Shown: in pieces, positions 43,654-53,325 of the stretch
Position numbering within the stretch: position 1 is the stretch's first letter
Layout: every line of letters starts with the position of its first letter
DNA from: Paludibacteraceae bacterium
GTDB taxonomy: Bacteria; Bacteroidota; Bacteroidia; Bacteroidales; Paludibacteraceae
Assembly (NCBI GenBank): GCA_017551675.1
Contig: JAFZLC010000023.1
Location: forward strand, 1 to 64,000
Direction of reading: 5' to 3'
Length of the DNA: 64,000 nt
Notes under the pieces: model-generated
Seen by the model: only the letters and a program-made list of their open reading frames with translations
The model's database searches: none
What the model was told of the DNA's origin: nothing
Program-made: the position numbers and the translations under genes

Positions 43654-46600
43654 ATGAAGAAGCTTAGGTTATCTGTCATATTGTTCATCCTGTGTATGTT
43701 ACACAGTTTTGGTGAGACTCCTAGATTTTCCATCTACCAGTCGCAATCTTACGTACCCTATAGCAATATCAACGATATGGTGGAAGATTCATATGGACTT
43801 ATGTGGATCGCTACAGGAAACGGACTTTTCAAATTCAACGGGTATGATTATATTCAATACCTACAAGATAAGGACAGACCTAACTCTCTTCCCAACAACA
43901 ACTGTCGAGAATTGTTGGAAGACTCTCACAAAAGACTTTGGATTGGAACAGACAACGGAATCGTTATCTACGACCGACAAACGGATGAGTTCATTCGAAT
44001 TCAGCTAAAAAACCTCAAAAGTTGCAACATCGTCAGCATCGACGAGGATGAAGATGGTTTTATTTGGGCACTCTCCTTTCAGGAACTGATCAAATTATCC
44101 AGCGAGGGAGTTCAACTGCAAACCTACTCCTACCCCAATGCCATCTGCATGCATCTCGACGCCGACAAGATATGGTTAGGATCCATGTCAAACGGACTTC
44201 ATCTGTTTGACAAGAGCAGTCAGACCATCACTCCTCTCTCCATACCCAAACTGGACGAAGAGAAAAAAGAGATGCACGTCCGCTTCATCTTCCCCTCTTC
44301 CGACGGTAACCTTTACATCGGAACAAGAGATCTCGGTCTCATCATCCATAATCGACTAACACAAGAAACGGAGATTTACTCCACCAGTACACTTCCCAAC
44401 GTCTTCATCAGTGATTTCATACTGAGCATCTACGAAGATTCTCGCAAAAATATCTGGATCGGTTCTGTGAATGGTCAGCTGATCAAATACAATCCATCTT
44501 TAAAGGAATTTACCGTTCCTTACTTCAAATATCCTTCGGGTGTGAACCAACTCACCATCAGCTGCATCATGGAAGACAAACAGCATGACATATGGGCTGG
44601 AACTCACCACTATTGGATCTATCAATGCAATCAAAGCACCAATGCTTTCGAACTTTTCCAACGAAACGATAAGGTCGGAAGCTTAACACACAACGCCGTC
44701 ACCTGTTTCTCAGACAATTCTGAGAAAGTCTTAGTGGGAACCGATGGTGGTGGCCTCAATATATACGACAAAAAAAGCAAAACATTCTACAGTGACAAGC
44801 GCCTAGGAAAAATCATACTCGATATCAAACAGGCTAGCAACCCTAATGAGTTTTGGATTAACACATGGGGTAACAGTCAGGTAGGTTTGGCTCTGTATAA
44901 CGTACAAACAAAAGAATATAAGAAATACGAATACAAAGCGAAAGATTCTAACACAATCACAAGCAACCTGCTACGTTCCATCTTAGTAGATCCGCCTTAT
45001 GTATGGGTCTCTACGGATGGTGCCGGACTCTGTCGTATCAACACTCAAACTGACAAAATAGACAACAAATACAACTGTCAGGAGCCCATCTTCTCCATAA
45101 AGAATCCTCAATGGGTCAACCATATCATGAAAGATCATAAAGGAAGATATTGGTTCTGCTCCAGTGAGTGTATCATACTTTACGAAAACAATAAATGCAA
45201 ACGTCTCTCCATCAACAAAGAGAGTACAGAAAACCTTCAGAACGAGGTGAAGATGGCTATTGAAGACCATGATGGCAACATTCTCTTTGCAACAGCCAAC
45301 AACGGACTTATCCAATATAACGAAGCTGACAGCACCTTCATCAACCTAAGTCAGCAATACAAGCTCCCATTCAATCTGAGTTCACTCTGCGAGGACAACA
45401 ACCATCGTCTGTGGATCATATCAGCAGAAGAGATCATTCGTCTCGACAGAGAGACAGGGAACAGTCATCATTTCAACCTTAAAAACGATTTGAGTGGAAA
45501 TCCGTTCACACCCAACGCCATCTATCGTTCGGGCGACGAACTCTATGTGGGTTCCAACAACGGTTTCTTCCGTTTCAATGTCAACAAGCTAGATTTTTCA
45601 GAGTGTACCCCTCAGATTTACCTAAAGGATCTCTACATCTGGGGAGAAAAACAAAAGGTCAGTGAAAGCAGTGTTCTTCAAGAGGCATTAGCATTTACAG
45701 ACACACTGACACTCAACTACAATAGCAACAGTATCAGTATCGACTTTTATGCCATCGATTACAAACATGCCGACGAACTCACCTACCAATACAGAATGGA
45801 TGGCGTTCAAGACGGATGGGTCAACACTGAAAAAATGCGACAGGTCTATTTCACCAATCTAGCACCTGGCACCTACGTATTTCAAGTAAAAGCATTGAGC
45901 ATCAATACGAGAAGTGAAGTGCTATCTCAACCCATCACCATCATCATTCTGCCACCTTGGTGGAAAACATGGTGGTTTAGAATCGCTTGCGGAATCGCCT
46001 TCCTCCTGTTCCTGCACTTAATTTACTACTTACGCATGCGTGAGCACAAAATAAAACAGGCAAAACTGGAGAAATTAGTTTCTGAACGAACAGAAGAATT
46101 GCGCTTGAAAAACCAAGAGGTTCAAATTCAAAAAGAGAACCTTGAGATTCAAAACAAACGGTTGGACGAATCACTCGACACCAAGAACAAGATCCTTTCT
46201 GTCATTGCTCACGATCTAAGGAACCCACTCACTGCAATCGTCGGAAACCTATCATTGATGAGCGAAGAGGAGGATAACAGCAAGATAAAACAAGTGTGCA
46301 AGTCTGCTAAAAACTTGCAGACTCAAATGGAAAACTTGTTGGATTGGGCACGCATACAGAATCAGAACATACTTTACACCCCTAAAGATGTCTTCCTGGA
46401 TGCACTAAGCAAAGAGTGCATCACATTGCTGCAAGGATTGATCGAAGAGAAAAACATACAGTTGACCTTCACCAACCAATCAGAGAAATCGGCCTTTGTG
46501 GATCAACGCATGATTAGCACCGTCTGTCGAAACCTACTGAACAATGCCATCAAGTTCACCCGCGAGAATGGTCACATACACATCAGCATCCAAGAGGAGG

Positions 46601-47667
46601 GCGACCAAATCAAATGGAGCATACAAGACGATGGTGTGGGTATGACGGAAGAGCAGCGCTTAAAACTATTCGACAAAAACACGACGACCACCACCTTTGG
46701 AACCAAGAATGAAAAAGGGTCTGGATTGGGTCTCAAGATTTGTCAGGAGTTCATTGCATACAACAAAGGACAATTCATCATCGAGAGTGAAAAAGGAGTT
46801 GGTACCACCATCTCAATTCTATTGCCTCAAGGTACACAGATACAGTCGTCCAAAGAGACAAGCTACACACTCATAGAGAGTGATATGAGTGCTACGAATG
46901 AAGAGAGCAAGCGTACACTTCTCATTGTAGATGATAGCGAGGAGATTCTTAGTTATGAATATGATCTGTTGAGACCACATTACCATGTCATCACCTCCAC
47001 CAATGGAGAAGATGCTCTGCAGATTGCACGCAAGGAGATACCTGATTTGATCATCTCCGATATTGTCATGCCAAAAATGGACGGACGAGAATTCTGTCAT
47101 TGCATAAAAGAGGATGTGTTGACACAACACATTCCTGTCATCTTGCTCACATCGGAGAATACGGTCGAAGACCAAGTACAGGGCCTCAACATAGGAGCTG
47201 ATGACTATATCACCAAGCCATTCAACGCCGAATTACTCAAGGCTAAGATTGCCACCATACTCAAAAACAAAGAGTTGCAGAAAGAGCATTTGCGTACACG
47301 AATATTGCGAATGCCTGATATTGAGATACCAGAAAGTATTGACGACACACTGATAGCCAAGATCAACGACGTCATCAAACAGAACATTGGAGAGAGCAAT
47401 CTGACAGTAGAATTTTTAGCGTCAAAAACTGCATTAAGCAGGGTACAACTGTTTAGGAAGATGAAAGCCATCACAGGATGCTCTCCTTCAGAATATATCA
47501 AAGCTATTCGTTTGGAACATGCAGCTGAGATATTAACTCAGAGCAAACAAAGCATTGCCGATGTAGCCTACATGGTAGGTTTCTCCGACCCTAAATACTT
47601 CAGCAACTGTTTCTCCGAAAAATTCGGTGTAACGCCATCTCAATATGTGAAAAACCACAAAGCGTAA
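43654..47667 (+). CDS. Hybrid two-component system regulator (HTCS)
   Basis: All signalling modules lie in one 1337-residue protein, as in polysaccharide-sensing HTCS regulators. A signal peptide (MKKLRLSVILFILCMLHSFG) leads into a periplasmic two-propeller sensor (about 25-690; repeated WIGT/GL motifs), a Y_Y_Y domain (about 690-765) and one membrane helix (about 770-797). Next are HisKA (His853 in AHDLRNPLTA), a HATPase domain (NNAIKF, DDGVGM, GSGLGL), a receiver (DD at 1093-1094; phospho-Asp1136 in SDIVMPKMDG) and an AraC-type DNA-binding domain (about 1230-1337). It lacks a visible polysaccharide-utilisation locus partner nearby, so the ligand is unknown. A convergent membrane-protein gene follows 10 bases later. 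Confidence 0.93.
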   Translation: MKKLRLSVILFILCMLHSFGETPRFSIYQSQSYVPYSNINDMVEDSYGLMWIATGNGLFKFNGYDYIQYLQDKDRPNSLPNNNCRELLEDSHKRLWIGTDNGIVIYDRQTDEFIRIQLKNLKSCNIVSIDEDEDGFIWALSFQELIKLSSEGVQLQTYSYPNAICMHLDADKIWLGSMSNGLHLFDKSSQTITPLSIPKLDEEKKEMHVRFIFPSSDGNLYIGTRDLGLIIHNRLTQETEIYSTSTLPNVFISDFILSIYEDSRKNIWIGSVNGQLIKYNPSLKEFTVPYFKYPSGVNQLTISCIMEDKQHDIWAGTHHYWIYQCNQSTNAFELFQRNDKVGSLTHNAVTCFSDNSEKVLVGTDGGGLNIYDKKSKTFYSDKRLGKIILDIKQASNPNEFWINTWGNSQVGLALYNVQTKEYKKYEYKAKDSNTITSNLLRSILVDPPYVWVSTDGAGLCRINTQTDKIDNKYNCQEPIFSIKNPQWVNHIMKDHKGRYWFCSSECIILYENNKCKRLSINKESTENLQNEVKMAIEDHDGNILFATANNGLIQYNEADSTFINLSQQYKLPFNLSSLCEDNNHRLWIISAEEIIRLDRETGNSHHFNLKNDLSGNPFTPNAIYRSGDELYVGSNNGFFRFNVNKLDFSECTPQIYLKDLYIWGEKQKVSESSVLQEALAFTDTLTLNYNSNSISIDFYAIDYKHADELTYQYRMDGVQDGWVNTEKMRQVYFTNLAPGTYVFQVKALSINTRSEVLSQPITIIILPPWWKTWWFRIACGIAFLLFLHLIYYLRMREHKIKQAKLEKLVSERTEELRLKNQEVQIQKENLEIQNKRLDESLDTKNKILSVIAHDLRNPLTAIVGNLSLMSEEEDNSKIKQVCKSAKNLQTQMENLLDWARIQNQNILYTPKDVFLDALSKECITLLQGLIEEKNIQLTFTNQSEKSAFVDQRMISTVCRNLLNNAIKFTRENGHIHISIQEEGDQIKWSIQDDGVGMTEEQRLKLFDKNTTTTTFGTKNEKGSGLGLKICQEFIAYNKGQFIIESEKGVGTTISILLPQGTQIQSSKETSYTLIESDMSATNEESKRTLLIVDDSEEILSYEYDLLRPHYHVITSTNGEDALQIARKEIPDLIISDIVMPKMDGREFCHCIKEDVLTQHIPVILLTSENTVEDQVQGLNIGADDYITKPFNAELLKAKIATILKNKELQKEHLRTRILRMPDIEIPESIDDTLIAKINDVIKQNIGESNLTVEFLASKTALSRVQLFRKMKAITGCSPSEYIKAIRLEHAAEILTQSKQSIADVAYMVGFSDPKYFSNCFSEKFGVTPSQYVKNHKA

Positions 47668-47677
47668 GATGTAAGTT

Positions 47678-48193
47678 TCATTTTTCCTGTGCAGCCTCTT
47701 TCTGTTCCGCTTCCAACTTTTTGATGTATTTCATACAAATGATAAGCGGAATAATACCGAAAACGCCAAAAGAGCAATCGATCAAAGTCCAATAAAACGG
47801 CATTTCTCTAATAGGTCCGCAGATAAATGCAAGAGGCAAAATGGCCACACAAGCAAACATACCCCAATAGATGACAAATTTATTTCGAATCGGATCAATG
47901 AATGGACCTACAAACATACCAGCAATCACTAAGTGAGCAAAAGCCAACCAATCACATCCGTATGCCAACTGAGGATATTGCTGATTCGTAACTATAAGCG
48001 CCTCCTTTATATCATACACGAAACGGAAAATAGCTGGCATTCCAGCCACACTATCTCCATCTATATGAAAGATAGAGCAAATCAACTTCAACTCTGATTC
48101 TATTGGAAAAGCTGTTGCACCCGAAACGACCAAAGCCACCATAAAGAAAACTATGATGCCTCTAATTATCTGTAAATTTGTAAATCTAGCCAT
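47678..48193 (-). CDS. Four-helix membrane protein, unknown
   Basis: 171 residues from ATG 48191-48193 (MARFTNLQIIRGI). Four hydrophobic segments (about 10-30, 85-105, 115-135, 143-160) and a charged C-terminal tail (EAEQKEAAQEK). I recognise no family. Function unknown. Confidence 0.6.
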   Translation of the reverse strand: MARFTNLQIIRGIIVFFMVALVVSGATAFPIESELKLICSIFHIDGDSVAGMPAIFRFVYDIKEALIVTNQQYPQLAYGCDWLAFAHLVIAGMFVGPFIDPIRNKFVIYWGMFACVAILPLAFICGPIREMPFYWTLIDCSFGVFGIIPLIICMKYIKKLEAEQKEAAQEK

Positions 48194-48376
48194 AATCAAT
48201 TAGTTTAAAACAAATGCAAATATAAACAAATCACAAATCATCCATTCGTTCACATTCAAATTTTATAAGGTTCATCTCGCTTAAATGATTATTGAAAACA
48301 ATACACACTTTCTTATTTTGTTTTTTACTAAAACAATCAACACAAAGATTTATTTATTTTATTAATAAATAATCAA

Positions 48377-48384
48377 TATATTTG
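48377..48384 (+). promoter_or_regulatory. -7 element of the pyrophosphatase-like gene
   Basis: TATATTTG, about 67 bases before the ATG, in a very AT-rich spacer (48194-48450) that holds no other feature I can see. Confidence 0.45.
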
Positions 48385-48450
48385 CAAACGAAAACAAACA
48401 TTTTACAACACTTATTTTTATTATACAATATTTAGAATTATTTAAAATTT

Positions 48451-49527
48451 ATGAAAAAGAAAAGTTTTATGTTATTACCAATGGCAGCACTATGTCTTGG
48501 TATGTTGGCGAGTTGCGAAGATGAAAACGACAATCAAAAAGACCAGAAAGAATTCACTGACCCAGAAGGGTTTGGAAAAGGGAAGATCTATATTGTAGGT
48601 CATAAAAGTCCCGACACTGACGCAGCAGCATCCGCAATGGTTTATGCCGATTATCTTAAACAATTAGGGTATGATTGCGAAGCCTATATCGCAGGACCAC
48701 TCAACAAAGAGACAACTTTTATTTTGGACACGTTTCAACTCACCACGCCAGAGATTCTTACAAATGCAGCAGGCAAGCGTGTCATCCTTGTTGATCACAA
48801 CGAGTATCTTCAAGCAGTGGATGGTGCCAGCTCTGCCACCATTTTACGTGTTGTAGACAATCACCCACAAGGATCCGTTACCGATGCATTATCATACGAT
48901 ACTGTGCGCACAGCAGGGTCTGTCTGCACCATTCTATACTATCGTTTCACAGACAAGAAGATGACCATTTCAAAGAAAAATGCGCAATTGATGTTGGCTG
49001 GTATCCTTTCTGATACGGGTCGATTGAAACCCGCTAAATCAAATGACAGCGATTCAATTGCCGTATACAACTTACTCAACATCGCAGGCATTGTAGACTT
49101 AGATGCTTTCTATACGAGAATGCATGAGTTTGCTGACAACTACGAAGGAATGACAGACTCTGAAATCTTCCAGTCAGACTACAAAGCATACGAAGTAAAT
49201 GGCATCAAATACGGAATCGGAAATGTTGATGTCACATACAGTGAGGAACTTGACTTAATGGAGGCCAGAATGCGCACAGCAATGCAAGAAGAGATGGAAG
49301 CTGCAGGACTTGACATGATGTTCTGCAAACTCGATGCAGATACCATCGACTGCTCTCGTATCCTATACTGTGGCAACAATGCAGAATCAAAAGCAGAAGA
49401 GGCTTTCTTAAATATGGGCATCGAAGATGTAACATCAGAGAAAGTGGGCAACTATATTATGGTTTATCCACACATTTCAAGAAAAAAGATCATGGTACCA
49501 CGATTGGAAGCAATACTTTCTAAATAA
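48451..49527 (+). CDS. Exported lipoprotein homologue of family II pyrophosphatase
   Basis: 358 residues. A lipoprotein signal ends at LASC (Cys22), so the protein is exported and lipidated, which is odd because family II (PpaC-type, DHH) pyrophosphatases act in the cytosol. The metal motifs are mostly conserved: GHKSPDTD (H51, D55, D57), LVDHNE (D115, H116), SDT (D188) and the C-terminal substrate motif SRKK. The DHH motif, however, reads VVDNHP (D136, N137, H138), so the first His, a metal ligand in canonical enzymes, is Asn. It may have a different metal, substrate or reduced activity. It has its own promoter and terminator. Confidence 0.85.
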   Translation: MKKKSFMLLPMAALCLGMLASCEDENDNQKDQKEFTDPEGFGKGKIYIVGHKSPDTDAAASAMVYADYLKQLGYDCEAYIAGPLNKETTFILDTFQLTTPEILTNAAGKRVILVDHNEYLQAVDGASSATILRVVDNHPQGSVTDALSYDTVRTAGSVCTILYYRFTDKKMTISKKNAQLMLAGILSDTGRLKPAKSNDSDSIAVYNLLNIAGIVDLDAFYTRMHEFADNYEGMTDSEIFQSDYKAYEVNGIKYGIGNVDVTYSEELDLMEARMRTAMQEEMEAAGLDMMFCKLDADTIDCSRILYCGNNAESKAEEAFLNMGIEDVTSEKVGNYIMVYPHISRKKIMVPRLEAILSK

Positions 49528-49864
49528 TTCGTAAAATCACTCATGAAAATACTGTCTGATTATTATCGGACAGTGTTTTTTTTGTACCTTTACACAAGAG
49601 AAAAGTTTTTGAGAGACTAAAACACTAATCAACAAATCCAAAAGAGTAAATTTTTTCAAGGAATATAACAGAAAATTTTTTTTTATTTAACTTTGAAAAG
49701 TTGTTCCGGAAACATCTTTTCAACATTCGATCAATAAGCATCAGGATGTTTCAATACATGGAAAGCGAAAGACTTTGATCTTTCTAAGTCTAAAAAGGAA
49801 CACGATTTTAAATATAAACAGAAAATACATATTATTTGGAAATAAAAAATTACAAACTCAATTT
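49528..49864. other. Intergenic region, 337 bp
   Basis: Holds the terminator at 49551-49582 and a TAACTTTG -7 element at 49688-49695. The open frame before 49865 has no ribosome-binding site or family-like N-terminus, so I start the gene at 49865. Confidence 0.45.
49551..49582 (+). terminator. Terminator of the pyrophosphatase-like gene
   Basis: ACTGTCTGAT pairs with ATCGGACAGT (one T-G pair) around TATT, followed by eight Ts. Confidence 0.85.
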
Positions 49865-50539
49865 ATGAAACATGAAATCAACAATTTTTTTTATTATATC
49901 TCTTTGTTACTATGTAGTATAGTGTTCTGCTTATGGAGTTGTCGAGATCAAGAAGACAAAACTCCAGAGGATTCATGGAAATCCAAACATCTTATTAGTT
50001 GTTATACCATACCAGATTCCATCGAAGTGACCTTTCACAGACAAGACACATACTTTTATCTGGCAATAAATATGACTGGGAAGAAAATAATTTCATATGG
50101 TATAAATGACACGTTATCACCAACAAAAGAATTATTTGATTCCATAGCAAAAGTAAACAAAGATACATCTTGGTATGGTACATCAAGTCACATTGCTGAA
50201 GCCATAGCATATCCAGTAAAAACTATTTCAATTATTTCGGATACAGATTATACAACAGTTTGTACTGCTGGTACAGATTGGGTGGAATTTGGCACTGTCT
50301 GTGCAGACTCTTGGGGCTCATTTGTATCAAATGGATATCCTCTGCATGACGATCATGTAAAATATATAGAGAAAAATTTCAAAGATTATTCTTTAGAAGA
50401 AAGATGTTTATGGTATGGAGGAGGATGCAGTATAAATTTCCCATATCCCAACACGCCACAAACACATAATCTAACAATCATTGTAACTTTTGAAAATGGA
50501 TTAACTCTTTCAACAACAAAACACATAGATCTATATTAA
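49865..50539 (+). CDS. Putative lipoprotein, unknown
   Basis: 224 residues from ATG 49865 (MKHEINNFFYYISLLLCSIV). A lipoprotein signal ends LWSC (about residue 24). The rest is a beta-rich secreted domain with no family I recognise. It lies upstream of the fifth Cys-cluster gene in the same direction, with a 78-base gap. Base composition is very AT-rich compared with its neighbours. Confidence 0.55.
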   Translation: MKHEINNFFYYISLLLCSIVFCLWSCRDQEDKTPEDSWKSKHLISCYTIPDSIEVTFHRQDTYFYLAINMTGKKIISYGINDTLSPTKELFDSIAKVNKDTSWYGTSSHIAEAIAYPVKTISIISDTDYTTVCTAGTDWVEFGTVCADSWGSFVSNGYPLHDDHVKYIEKNFKDYSLEERCLWYGGGCSINFPYPNTPQTHNLTIIVTFENGLTLSTTKHIDLY

Positions 50540-50617
50540 TGTAAATTTTATAATCAAGCAGGTTATTTCAGAAGCAAAATTTTTCGTTTAGATTTCACTA
50601 ACAAATTATCAATCAAT

Positions 50618-51220
50618 ATGAAAGGAAAAGAAAGATGTAAAATACTACGAGAGATTAGACAGAAGATTGCCACAGACAATAATATATCTCTTATCACTAA
50701 CGAATGTTCATACAAAGGAGAGTGCAAAGGAACCTGTCCTAAATGTGAGGCAGAAGTGCGATACTTGGAACGCGAGTTGGAGAAGAGACGTCGCATGGGT
50801 CAGTTTATCACAATCGCCGGACTTGCAGTAGGTAGTGCTCTCGGGCTGGCTTCTTGCGATGATTCTGCAACAGAAGGAGATGTAGCACCCATGCCAAGCT
50901 ACTACAGTGATACTATATCCGCTCGTGAAAATGCGCAAAGAGAGGTGATCTATCGCAACATAATGGACTATGCAGATGAACATCCTGTCTATTTGACAGA
51001 CACAACAGGATTAAGTGGACATGCAGTGCCTCTCTCCTTCACAGTCACTCCCGATGGGAAAATCACGAACATAAAAGCTTCAGAGGATCATCAGATCGCC
51101 ACCACCTATGTGGATTTCATAAAAGAACTTCCACACGAGATTCTCACCGGTCTTACACAAGACTGTACATATATTTTATACCTATACTTCGAAGACAAGA
51201 AAATCATTATACTCAGATGA
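50618..51220 (+). CDS. Fifth Cys-cluster protein, with lipobox
   Basis: 200 residues. The first 60 (MKGKERCKILREIRQKIATD..., C7, C30, C36, C40, C43, GTCPKC) match the array at 27-31 kb. Residues 60-80 (MGQFITIAGLAVGSALGLASC) form an ideal lipoprotein signal with lipobox LASC at Cys80. The C-terminal 80 residues (VPLSFTVTPDGKITNIKASED) look like a degraded TonB-like domain, and there is no carboxypeptidase-regulatory domain. The stop overlaps the start of the next gene (ATGA), so the two proteins are made together. A signal peptide starting at residue 60 is unusual; either the leader is retained in the cytosol or translation also starts at Met60. Confidence 0.65.
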   Translation: MKGKERCKILREIRQKIATDNNISLITNECSYKGECKGTCPKCEAEVRYLERELEKRRRMGQFITIAGLAVGSALGLASCDDSATEGDVAPMPSYYSDTISARENAQREVIYRNIMDYADEHPVYLTDTTGLSGHAVPLSFTVTPDGKITNIKASEDHQIATTYVDFIKELPHEILTGLTQDCTYILYLYFEDKKIIILR

Positions 51221-51888
51221 AACCTATGATGAATTTCAAAAAACAGATTCTATTATTTCTATCAATTATCTTAGTGGGCAACGTATGTGCTCAAGAGGCA
51301 GAAACTGAAGGCAAGAAAAGTTTCAGTCGTTGCGGTTATATTCTACGCCCAGAGGTGGGAATAGGCAACTCTATGTTCAGCGATAGGATAGCCCCTTACG
51401 CCAGCATCGATTTTGGATATCAATTCGGCAATCCCTTCTTTGTAGGTGCAGGCGTTGAATACACTATTGCGCAGGTCAGCAGGTCTACCTCCTACAGCAC
51501 CATTCCCATTTATGTATCTGCCAGAATAAGTCCTGTGGCAAAACGTCCGGTCACACCCATCGTCGACCTAAAGATGGGCTATAACATAGGAATCGGCAAA
51601 CGAGAGATCTATTATCTAGATTATTTCAAAGAATCTCCTGCCTTATGGCAATTTAAGGAAACATATACCGGAGAAAGATGGCAAGGACTCTTTTTGTACG
51701 CATCCTTCGGCATTCAGATCAGAAGAGTTGACGTGCAATGGTTCTGGGATCACACCGGTGGATTAGAAAAGTCGTATGTCTACACTAGTTCAACCGGCAA
51801 AACATCCGACACAGAGAAACACCATCTCAGCTATCTCGGAACAGGTCTTAAATTAGCTTATAATATTAGGATTAAAGGAAGGGAATAA
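51217..51888 (+). CDS. Outer-membrane beta-barrel protein
   Basis: 223 residues with a signal peptide (MNFKKQILLFLSIILVGNVCAQ) starting at residue 5 of the frame; MKPM may be extra. The rest alternates strand-like segments (GYILRPEVGIGNSMFSDRIA..., GTGLKLAYNIRI), as in porin-like outer-membrane proteins. Coupled by a 4-base overlap to the Cys-cluster lipoprotein, so the two may act together. No family name. Confidence 0.65.
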   Translation: MKPMMNFKKQILLFLSIILVGNVCAQEAETEGKKSFSRCGYILRPEVGIGNSMFSDRIAPYASIDFGYQFGNPFFVGAGVEYTIAQVSRSTSYSTIPIYVSARISPVAKRPVTPIVDLKMGYNIGIGKREIYYLDYFKESPALWQFKETYTGERWQGLFLYASFGIQIRRVDVQWFWDHTGGLEKSYVYTSSTGKTSDTEKHHLSYLGTGLKLAYNIRIKGRE

Positions 51889-53319
51889 TTACATTCCCTT
51901 TCCCGTCAGAACGGTTCGAATGGTATAGATTAAAATCTTAACATCCACCGTCACGGAGATGTTTTCCAAATAGATGATATCATACTTCAATCGTTCTATC
52001 ATCTTATCCACTGTATTGGCATATCCATACATCACCATTCCCCATGAGGTGATTCCAGGACGCACTTTGTGAATGACTTTAAAGTATGGTACTTTTTCTG
52101 CTATCTGCTGTTCATAATAAGGGCGCTCAGGACGTGGTCCCACCAGCGACATATCTCCTTTCAGAACGTTGACAAATTGAGGGATCTCATCAATCCTATA
52201 TTTCCTCAAGATGCGTCCCACGCGAGTAATGCGTTTATCATTAGCCGATGAGAGCTGTGGCACACTACCCTCCGAATTGTTTTCCATCGTACGAAACTTG
52301 TAGATGTTAAACAGTTTGCCTTTCAACCCGACTCGTTCCTGCTTATAGATGATTGGCCCCTCTGAGGTAAATTTCACCGCCAGAGACACCAGTAAAAGGA
52401 GCGGAGAAAGAAGAACTAAGGCTAACGCTGAAACCATGATATCCATCAATCGTTTAACATTCTTACCCGACTCAGAAAGCCGAACATCAAACAAATCAAC
52501 CAATAATGCTCCATAGATGGAGGTCACACGTACGCCTCCTACCAAAAAGTCATATAGTTTAGGAATAATCTTCACCTCCACATCTCTGCCCACCAAACGA
52601 TTCACCACCTCGTAAAAATCATTCATATCATCACTATCTGTCGCAACAATCACCTCCTCTATCTTATTCTTATCGATAACCGCATCCAAATCATCTTCCG
52701 ATCCTAAAATCATATCATCTGGCACACACGCCTGTTCCGACTCCACTGTCACAAAACCTTTCACAATCTCTCCTGTAGATTGCTTCATGTTCTGAAACTC
52801 TTGATACAAGTTCATCGCCTTCTCTCCATTACCCACTATCAACGTATTGAATCCCCATACACGATGGTGGATGTTATACGTAACAATACGCGTCAACGTA
52901 TAACGTGCTAAATAGACAACCACAAAATAGATAAGAAACAAAACAATAAACGATCGATAGTAGTCGATATAATTCACAACAGGGTCATCCAACAACAATA
53001 TGAAAAACAAACCCAGACATCCTAAGAAAACACTGCTGAGTGTTTGCCACAACTCTTCCACCCTAGATTTTCGCAATGGCTGATTGTAATAGCCCGACAA
53101 CCAAAAGACAAACAACCAATAGAGAGGAATACCCAACAACAATTTTTCAAAATTGTAAATGGGTGAAAACAACTGAATCTCCTGAATGAAAGTGGACTCA
53201 ATCTCCAATCTTCGGAAAATAAAGAAAAGCGACCATGCCAACAAAACAGCAATCAAATCCAAAATAATATATTTCAGACGCAGATTCCGTATTTTCTTAG
53301 AGAGTGTTTCCATTGGCAT
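51889..53319 (-). CDS. Undecaprenyl-phosphate sugar phosphotransferase
   Basis: 476 residues. Four N-terminal membrane helices (about 15-120), a CoA-binding-like central region (about 140-250), another membrane helix (about 280-305) and a bacterial sugar-transferase domain (about 290-476; YKQERVGLKGKLFNIYKFRTM, VGPRPERPYY, RPGITSWGMVMYG). It starts exopolysaccharide or O-antigen assembly by moving a hexose-1-phosphate to undecaprenyl phosphate. It is 6 bases after tsaC in the same operon. No glycosyltransferase cluster is adjacent. Confidence 0.88.
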   Translation of the reverse strand: MPMETLSKKIRNLRLKYIILDLIAVLLAWSLFFIFRRLEIESTFIQEIQLFSPIYNFEKLLLGIPLYWLFVFWLSGYYNQPLRKSRVEELWQTLSSVFLGCLGLFFILLLDDPVVNYIDYYRSFIVLFLIYFVVVYLARYTLTRIVTYNIHHRVWGFNTLIVGNGEKAMNLYQEFQNMKQSTGEIVKGFVTVESEQACVPDDMILGSEDDLDAVIDKNKIEEVIVATDSDDMNDFYEVVNRLVGRDVEVKIIPKLYDFLVGGVRVTSIYGALLVDLFDVRLSESGKNVKRLMDIMVSALALVLLSPLLLLVSLAVKFTSEGPIIYKQERVGLKGKLFNIYKFRTMENNSEGSVPQLSSANDKRITRVGRILRKYRIDEIPQFVNVLKGDMSLVGPRPERPYYEQQIAEKVPYFKVIHKVRPGITSWGMVMYGYANTVDKMIERLKYDIIYLENISVTVDVKILIYTIRTVLTGKGM

Positions 53320-53325
53320 ACTTGT

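Noticed and set aside
49775-49864. Extended start of the 49865 lipoprotein
   Set aside because: It would bury the lipoprotein signal 30 residues inside the protein.
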